This document shows positions 57,415 to 64,000 of a stretch of DNA of 64,000 nucleotides, in pieces (within the stretch, counting starts at the first letter, position 1; each line of letters opens with the position of its first letter). Source of the stretch: Protopterus annectens (Eukaryota > Chordata > Ceratodontiformes > Protopteridae); contig NC_056733.1 of NCBI RefSeq assembly GCF_019279795.1, forward strand, positions 1,999,179,462 to 1,999,243,461, in the 5' to 3' direction. The notes under the pieces are model-generated. The model saw only the letters and a program-made list of their open reading frames with translations. It was not told the DNA's origin and searched no databases. The translations under genes and the position numbers were made by a program.

Positions 57415-60400
57415 TTCCAATAGACATCTTTATTAAATTATCACACATGACATAGGCAATCTTACTTCCATACAAATGAAAAGCAAACAACACACCACTT
57501 TAGTTACAAACATTATACATCACAGATGCCATTGAAACAACTGTAATTGCAAGCACTATACATCACTTATAATCTATCCAGTCATTGTCAGTTAAGCATT
57601 ATATGGCTCATTCAAATCCTGCCCCTTAAACCTTGTTGCTTCTCTGCATATATTGTTCCCATAATTCCCTTTCTTTCCTATGTAGTTTGCTCAGTCCCTT
57701 TTCTAAAGATCCCAGTTCCAGTTGTTTTATCTCTGTTACTATATTCACTACTTCTAGTAAAGTTGGCCTAGACTTTGATTTCCATTTTTTAGTAATTGCT
57801 TATTTGGCAGCCACCATAATTAGACTCAGCAAGGGTTTACTATGTCTTGGCAATTCCGATTCTGTATCATAGCTCAAAACAATCACCTCTTTAGTCAATC
57901 CAATCTGCTCACCCAGCATCTCCAACGGAGCGGACTGCAGGGAATCCCTCAAGTCTGCCAGCTCATTCCCAAAAAATATGTTTCCAACCACTGCTTTCTT
58001 GCCTGTCACACCTCCAGCATTTGCTATCCAACTGAGGAAAAATTCTTTGGAGTCTACTTGGGGTATAAAAATACCTATGTAAACACTCCGAAATCTTCTA
58101 GACTTTGTTGCATATTTGGGAGATATACATATATCCCCCATTATCTCTTTGTGAATTGCTTATCCAGTCTATCTTCCCAATCCTTTCTAAGTTCATCTGA
58201 TTGATTCTTATAATTACCATGCAATATTTTATATGCTGTACTAATTATTCCTTTTGTAACAGCAGCTTCTGTTCTAGATTATTTTAAAAACTCTACCAGT
58301 GCTGGTCTTTCATTTAGGACCCCCCTATTTCTTTCTGTTTGCCTATACTCTGATATCAATCCTTGATACAGAAGGCAATCTCTAACTTGCAGGCCAAATA
58401 AATTCTTGACCTCTTCCATTCCATTACCTTTCCCTTTCTAGTTATTTGCTCCCAATACCTTGATTCTTTTCCAGTTTTCTCCAATGAATTCCAGTCCCAC
58501 TGTTGCCTATTATCTGTATCCCTAACCACGGTCATCCCTATTAGCAGAATGTCTTTTCTCCATTCTCATGCTGAACCCCCTGCTATTTTAGGAATATAAT
58601 GTTCTGTTTGATTTTTGTTGTTCTTTTTAGGGTCTGTATCCAAAATCCCAGTCTCTCCTTATTTCTTTAGTTCCCCCCTCCCATATCATTATCATTCCCT
58701 TCCACTTTGAATTATAGTTTTCTGCTTGTGCTATGTATAAGAGCCTTAACTGTGTTGCTCTAAAATACTCCCTCAAATTGGGTAATCATAGTCTGCTTTG
58801 TTCTATTGGAAGAATCAGCTTATCCCACTTGATCCTTGCTTCTACCCTTCCCAGATAAAATCCTTCAACTTTTTTTTAATTGCTGTCCACGGCTTCTCCT
58901 CTGGTTGATAAAAATATGCCTGACCTGTGTATAAGACTACAGGAACTAAAAACATTTTAATTGCTTGTATCTTAGTATCCATGTCCATATAACAAAGCTT
59001 CCAGTTTCTCAATTTTTGTATTATCTTCTGTTTAGTCTCTTTCAACATATCCTTAGCTGCCACAAGAGTAATTTCTAATCCATTCTCCTAAATACTTCAT
59101 TTTATCATGTCCCCATAAATATGGATATTGTCAGACCAATTTGTCTGTGGGTATTTCATTTACCACTATTGCCTTTGTTTTAGCTTCATTAATTGTGTAT
59201 CACAAAACGATTTGAAACCTATTTAAAATGTTACACAACACTGTAATGTCCCTTTCTGGTTTTGTCATTTATAAAATAATATCATCTGCAAAGAGAACCA
59301 GCTTTTCCTGACTACCATAGCAATTTTATCCTTGAATTTCCGAGTCCCTTATTTTCTTTGCAAATGGTTCTAAACATAATGCAAACAACAAAGGGGAAAG
59401 CAGACAACCCTACCTGTTTCCTGTACTCCAGCAGAAGTGATCAGCAAGGACCCCGCCTACTTTAATTTTCACCTCCGATCCCTCATATATACACCTAGTC
59501 AACCGTATAGTTGTATCAGGGAAAGCAAATGCTTCCATTGCACTGCTCAATAAGTCCCAGTCTACGCTGTCAAATGCTTTCTCTGCAACAAGACCCACCA
59601 ATAACAGTGGTATTTCTTACCTTCTGCTTCCCTCTGGATCATCAATGTTCTGTTAATATTGTCAAATATTTGCCTCCCCTCTCCATTAAACACACTGAGC
59701 CATGTCTATCAATTTTGGTATCACTTTTGCCATTCTTTTAGCCATTATAGACATAAACACTTTATAATAATTTATTATTGAAATGGGCCTATATGAAGCT
59801 GGATCTGATGGATCTTTACCCTCTTTAGGTATTACCATTACCACTGCCTTCTTCCAGGATGCTGATACTTCTCCTCCTTCTCTTAAAATGCTGTTAAACA
59901 AAACATTCCAGATCTTTATCATTTTTTTCCCTCCTAGCTTCCAAACTTCTACAGGAATGCCATCTGTTCCTGGTGACTTTCCTGTTGATTGGTTATACAT
60001 AGCCATTTTTATCTCATCTGTTCCTATCCTAACTGTTAATAAATGAACCTCATATACCTCTAACCTTGGCATATTTAGTTCTTTCATAAACATTTCAATT
60101 TGTACCTTTTCCTGAGTTCCATATTTCTCTGCTTTATACAAACTTTCATAACATTTTCGAAAAATTTCTAATATTTCTACAGGATCACTTATCTTCCATG
60201 TTATAGGCTCCCTAAGCTTGGTGACAGTCCTTTCCACTTTCTGTTGCCTGAGTCTTTGTGCTAAAAGTGTTTGTGTTCTAGAATTATCAAAAACAGGTGC
60301 TTAACAATAATCTTTCTAAACTTGTGCATATTATTGAGGGAATCCCTTATTTTCTGTTTAGCATTTTGCAGTTGCTCCTTTTCTTGTTTTGATAGATTCC

Positions 60401-60929
60401 CCCTATTTTGCAATACTTTAACATTTATCAGTCCCCCTAAATAATTCTTGTTACTTCTTAGCCATATCTCCCGTTCCTTTAGTTCCACCCTAGATTTAAA
60501 CTCCATTTTAATTTTATCCTACACCCTAGCTATATTTTCAGAAGAAATTTCTATCTTCTCTAGTAGCTCCTGAATTCCAAAACCCATTCCTTAAATTCCT
60601 TTCTTTTCAGCCAATAGGTGGGAAAGCACCAGTGTCTCATTTTTATTTTATTACCTTGCATTTTTATTTTAGTTTTAATTTGTGCATGATCTGAAATAAT
60701 TACTGGGTGCATTTCAAGACCTTCAATTAAATGCACATGTTCCTGTGAGATATAAATTCTGTCTAGCCTAGCCCAGATTTTGTATCTTGGAGAATAATAT
60801 GTAAACAAAAAAGTGTAAGAAACTTCTCTGTGTGGAATATTTTTAGTCCTTATATCTCTAATTAATCACTGTATATTAATCAGATCAGACAAAAGTAGTA
60901 GAAGTAGCGAACTCAAACTCATCTTAAGT

Positions 60930-60930
<1 letters not shown>
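57415..60930 (-). mobile_element. L1-like LINE, 5'-truncated within endonuclease
   Basis: Minus-strand order from 60930: end of endonuclease (RLDRIYISQEHV, ISDHAQIK near 60700), RT (TGKSPGTDGIPVEVWK, KDPSDPASYRPISI near 59800-60000, AEKAFDSVDWDLL near 59560), a FADD-equivalent region near 59280, KKKLKDFIWEG (58850) and the C-terminal block ending near 57800. The 3' UTR ends at a poly-T run (57405-57418 on plus). Frameshifts are frequent. It shares the 3' UTR with 50760-50963 and 57190-57395. Confidence 0.87.

Positions 60931-60985
<55 letters not shown>
60930..60985. repeat. (A)n(TA)n tract
   Basis: Sixteen A followed by about 20 TA units, at the 5' truncation point of the L1 copy. Confidence 0.93.
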
Positions 60986-60989
<4 letters not shown>

Positions 60990-61640
60990 GTAAAATTGTA
61001 CAGAAGTACTAAGTATTTGAAAGTAATCCAAGCAAGGCAAGCAGTCTGTTTCCAGTCGAAAATCCTTTATTAAATACAGAGACAAGCAATCCAAGTAAAA
61101 CAAAAATAGAGTAATAGTTTCCTCACAAGCTTTCTAAAAATATATATATACTTTTTATCAGGCAAGGGAGTGGTTTATTGTGCTGTAAAACAGTGTTGTT
61201 GGTACACATGTTAAATTCACATCCCTTCCCCATCAGTGTGACATTTGAGTTGGTCCTGCCCTACTTAGTAGCTGTCATAATAATATAACCATTATGTACT
61301 TTAAAATTTATAATGATGTGGTGCCTCTTATTTAACCAGATTATTAAGTCTGTGATTTTATCCAAGACAATATACTACATGGCTGGAAATATATCAAACT
61401 TAGTCCATTTGGCAATCAAAAAATATATAAATATATACATATACACTTTGCATGTAAAAAAATCAATTGTAAAATTCATATTCTATTTTCATAACCTATT
61501 AATAAAGATCGCTTTTGTCCTTCTAGACTTCTTCAGGTCTGTGTACAAGAATCCTAAAAACTATCTATAAAAATATATATATATAATTGCATAATTAGTT
61601 AATACTGTTATTACACATCATTGTGAATAAAGTGGAAAAA
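60986..61640 (-). mobile_element. Penelope-like element 3' non-coding region (probable)
   Basis: Lies downstream of the GIY-YIG frame (61758-62126) on the same strand. It contains the hammerhead-like motif at 61507-61536 and a weaker second one at about 61105-61165 (CTGATAAAAAG, a TA-rich hairpin, GAAAGCTTGTGAGGAAAC). Otherwise it is AT-rich and non-coding. Confidence 0.45.
61507..61536 (-). ncRNA. Hammerhead-ribozyme-like motif, Penelope-associated
   Basis: Minus strand: CTGAAGA, AGTCT, short loop, AGGAC, AAAAGCGATC. AGUCU and AGGAC can pair as stem II. The core has CUGAAGA and AAAA where active ribozymes have CUGAUGA and GAAA, so activity is doubtful. Same layout as 26275-26314. Confidence 0.42.
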
Positions 61641-61734
61641 AGAGAACCAGAAAAAGAAAAAATGTATGATGATGGAAGGAAAATATACACTTAAATTACA
61701 ACTGATTTAAAATGGTATCTAAAACCAACTGGTA

Positions 61735-61757
61735 GAATAAAATAAAATAAAATAAAA
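61735..61757. repeat. (AAAAT)n short tandem repeat
   Basis: About four and a half AATAA units directly after the end of the GIY-YIG frame. Confidence 0.85.
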
Positions 61758-62126
61758 TTAGTCATGTAAACAATGTGGACATTTTCTAAGTTCCAGTGCT
61801 CTTTTAATTGAACAGTAGTAGTTTAGTCCAGGCTTCCTAAAGGAGTTCAGCTTTAATTGCCACACAAGTTCATATTTCTCCAGAATATTCAGGATGTCTC
61901 CTTCAAGATCACCCATGTCTATGTGATCCAGGATCTGGAACTTGAAACCTGTGTGTCTTTTATGAAGATAAAGGTGTTTGGCTAGTGCATTATTTTTACA
62001 TCCAGAGTGGATTTCTGACAGATGACATGAAATCCTACGCTTTAGTTTATTTATAGTCTTGCCCACACAAAATGCATCACTAATTACTTTTTTTTTTTTT
62101 GGTTGAAGAATAATATGTAAATTCAC
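61758..62126 (-). pseudogene. Penelope-like element GIY-YIG endonuclease domain
   Basis: A 122-codon minus-strand frame: FCVGKTINKLKRRISCHLSEI, CKNNALAKHLYLHKRHTG, GFKFQILDHIDMGDLEGD, ILEKYELVWQLKLNSFRKPGLN. This matches the C-terminal GIY-YIG endonuclease of Penelope-like elements: V/IG-x-T-x-x-x-L-x-x-R-x-x-x-H (catalytic Arg), the H-x-x-x-H stretch, and the late E-x-x-W-x-x-x-L-N-S-x-x-P-x-GLN block with the catalytic Glu. The GIY start is lost by 5' truncation near 62126, and no RT is present. It ends at 61758. Confidence 0.82.
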
Positions 62127-62183
62127 TCTGAGCTCCTAGTACTGAATGCACATCTTCCATGCCAAACATTTTCATAGTTCTTC

Positions 62184-62742
62184 AAAGGCTCATCCAGACT
62201 CTGCTACACTTTGCTGTGAAGGAAAGGTTAGTTTGCTTTTATTTGTTGTATTTTGTATTACTTTATTGCCTTTTTATATTTTGAATACTGTGGTTTGTTT
62301 TCTTTACCTTGTTTTTTACATGCATTCTGTTTAACTGCATATTAAAACTTCAAAAGAGACCACAGCTCTGTCTCTTCTGAGTCAGGCAGAAATTAGAACT
62401 GATCAATTAAGGACTCATTCATAAGATAGAAGTGGTCACTTAAGGTTAATCATTTGTGAACTGAGGGGGTGGAGCTAGGAACTAAACCTTCTATTTAAGG
62501 GGTAAAATAAAACATTTCAGAGCTTACCAGAAAGGCTCATCCAGACTCTGCTACACTTTGCTGTGAAGGAAAGGTTAGTTTGCTTTTATTTGTTGTATTT
62601 TGTATTACTTTATTGCCTTTTTATATTTTGAATAATGTGGTTTGTTTTCTTTACCTTGTGTTTTACTTGTATTCTGCTTTAACTGCATATTAAAACTTCA
62701 AAAGAGACCAAAGCTCTGTCTCATCTGAGTCAGGCAGTAATT
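62184..62742 (+). repeat. 5' UTR monomers of CR1 copy D, unit 347 bp
   Basis: Units start at 62184 and 62531 with AAAGGCTCATCCAGACTCTG; the second is partial (to about 62742). They share a CTTTTTATATTTTGAATA segment and an AAGCTCTGTCTC segment. The first unit has a TATA-like CTATTTAAGGGG at 62485, suggesting promoter function. Confidence 0.8.
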
Positions 62743-63305
62743 TTTTCCTACCCTCCCACCCAGTTACAGTTGTCTTGTTAAATACCACTGTCTTTCTAGT
62801 TGCCTGCCTCTTATGTTAATCTGGCCATATATCTCATTTCCTCCCTGCTTTCACTGGCTTGAATGAGTAATCACAAAATCATCATTTTTGAAATCTCTCC
62901 CCTTCAACTATTTAAATTTATTAGCCATCCTACTGTATTCCATAGTACCAGAATACAAAAGTGACCACCCCTTTCAATCCATCTTGCTGTTTTAAAATAG
63001 TAACTCTCCACTAAACCATAACTTAACAGGTAAAACTTAAGTTACCTACTTTCACATCTAACTTCTCTAGTGCACACTGCAGTGTGCGTTTTTTTCATCT
63101 TACGTTTAAGCATCCCTGTGGCTAGCACTTGCTCTAATACCTGCTGGAAAGCACTAGGAAGCCTTAAACTGATACAAGCACTCAACTCTCCTTGTTAATA
63201 AAAAGAAATTAATCGTAGGCACTAAACAGCCTACAACTGCAAAGTACTTTGCTAAGGTAAGGGAAAACAACTCCTGTACTTTACAAAAAAAAAAAAAAAA
63301 CAGGC

Positions 63306-64000
63306 ATGTCCAAGGGTCAGTTTCTGGTGATTTCTCCTGTCCACCTGGTGAATCTGGGCATACTGGGGCAATGCAGCAATTGCCTCATGTACACAGACAA
63401 CCCTCTCCTCCTGCCACCCAACACTACAACCTGTGAGAGATGCACTTACATAGCCAAAATGGAAGCAAAGCTCTCTCCACCCAAGATTGTGCTAGACAGT
63501 CAAGAGGAGAAGGTTAACACCCACACTACACCTCAAGCAACACATAGCCCTTCTAAACCCACACCACCAATACCCACATATAGCAACACTAAATCCACAT
63601 ATGCAGAGGCCCTTAACTGTAACCTGTCCAAGCAACAAGGACCTCTGAAGCTGAAACGCAAACAAACACCAATCACAACCAAAGTGTCACATAGCTCACA
63701 ATACCAGTGTGCCACCCAGCAACAGCCCGTAAGGCAAGACAACATACCTAACACTTTAGTCATAGGTGACTCTATAGTCTGGCACACTGATGTCCCACTC
63801 ACCAGGTTGAACAAGGAGAAAATTACAGTCAACTGTCTGTCGGGTACCAGGATCCGCCACATAACGCATGCACTCAAGTCACTCCACAACAAGTACAAAT
63901 ATGACTCTGTCATTGTCCATGTTGGAGTGAATGACTTGAGATGTACCTCCCTGGACTACATGAAAAGAGACATGGAAGAGTTCCCCGATCTTGTAGCCCA
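63306..64000 (+). CDS. CR1 copy D ORF1: zinc-knuckle plus SGNH esterase, intact to window end
   Basis: The ATG at 63306 starts MSKGQFLVISPVHLVN and the frame is open for 231 codons to the right edge. Residues 27-62 hold CSNC and CERC, a likely zinc-binding pair. A basic, proline- and threonine-rich linker follows (about residues 70-150). The esterase begins with LVIGDSIVWHTDV (block I, nucleophile Ser near residue 157) and continues to HVGVNDLRCTSLDY (block III). The last visible residues precede the Asp-x-x-His block. Related CR1/L2 ORF1 proteins bind the element RNA; the esterase role is less clear. Its start is the same as in copies A and C. Confidence 0.86.
   Translation, partial: MSKGQFLVISPVHLVNLGILGQCSNCLMYTDNPLLLPPNTTTCERCTYIAKMEAKLSPPKIVLDSQEEKVNTHTTPQATHSPSKPTPPIPTYSNTKSTYAEALNCNLSKQQGPLKLKRKQTPITTKVSHSSQYQCATQQQPVRQDNIPNTLVIGDSIVWHTDVPLTRLNKEKITVNCLSGTRIRHITHALKSLHNKYKYDSVIVHVGVNDLRCTSLDYMKRDMEEFPDLVA

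Larger units (their letters stand above)
62170..64000 (+). mobile_element. CR1-type LINE, copy D (5' UTR and ORF1, runs off the edge)
   Basis: 5' UTR with 347-bp monomers from 62184, a unique 5' UTR part (62743-63305) with a TTACAAAA(n)CAGGC leader, and an open ORF1 from 63306. ORF1 sequence is closer to a consensus of copies A-C than any of them, with no frame break. ORF2 would begin about 0.3 kb beyond the window. Confidence 0.85.

Noticed and set aside
63533..63913. A 126-codon minus-strand frame
   Set aside because: Antisense of the intact CR1 copy D ORF1; the same shadow occurs over the ORF1 of other copies.

Overview
The window is a stretch of TE-packed vertebrate DNA, not a bacterial or viral sequence. 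It is AT-rich, has long (CA)n, (TA)n and poly-A tracts, and every open frame I can identify is a retroelement frame, most of them broken. I see no convincing host exon, tRNA, rRNA or single-copy gene. The mix of CR1-type LINEs whose ORF1 carries an SGNH esterase, DIRS elements, a Gmr1-type Ty3/gypsy element, L1-like LINEs, an L2-like LINE, Penelope-like elements and MITEs suggests a non-mammalian vertebrate with a large genome, such as a lungfish, amphibian or early-branching fish. I cannot narrow that from sequence alone.

Layout. At 1-1.4 kb are relics of a Penelope-like element and a DIRS reverse transcriptase. From about 1.9 to 25.3 kb lies what looks like one minus-strand Gmr1-like LTR element broken by nested insertions: LTR halves at 1.9-2.1 and 7.3-7.8 kb split by CR1 copy A; RT/RNase H at 8.0-8.7 kb separated from the rest of RT at 18.6-18.95 kb by a DIRS element (8.75-18.6 kb), itself invaded by CR1 copy B (13.3-16.7 kb); integrase at 19.0-20.0 kb; an internally deleted L1-like element at 20.2-21.8 kb; a second integrase fragment at 21.85 kb; a SINE-like unit; and an LTR-like end at 24.7-25.3 kb.

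From 25.3 to 31.7 kb are microsatellites, a Penelope 3' end with a hammerhead-like motif, a MITE and a DIRS gag relic. CR1 copy C (about 32.2-37.0 kb) carries a clean 344-bp hAT-like MITE with a perfect 8-bp target duplication. At 38.47-46.36 kb a 3.94-kb block of degenerate CR1 sequence is present twice in tandem at near identity. A second DIRS element (46.4-51.3 kb) is interrupted by a 5'-truncated L1 with a perfect 15-bp target duplication, and that L1 contains a Mutator-like MITE. An L2-like LINE relic, a region with a three-times repeated cysteine motif, an L1 reduced to ORF1 plus the ORF2 tail, and a longer L1 in opposite orientation fill 51.5-60.9 kb. A Penelope GIY-YIG endonuclease relic (61.8-62.1 kb) precedes CR1 copy D, whose ORF1 is fully open to the window edge and is the only frame here that looks intact.

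The elements do not form a pathway. The window records successive insertions: gypsy first, then DIRS and L1, then CR1, then MITEs, with the 3.94-kb duplication and CR1 copy D among the youngest features. All family assignments come from reading motifs by eye; no alignment or database search was run.
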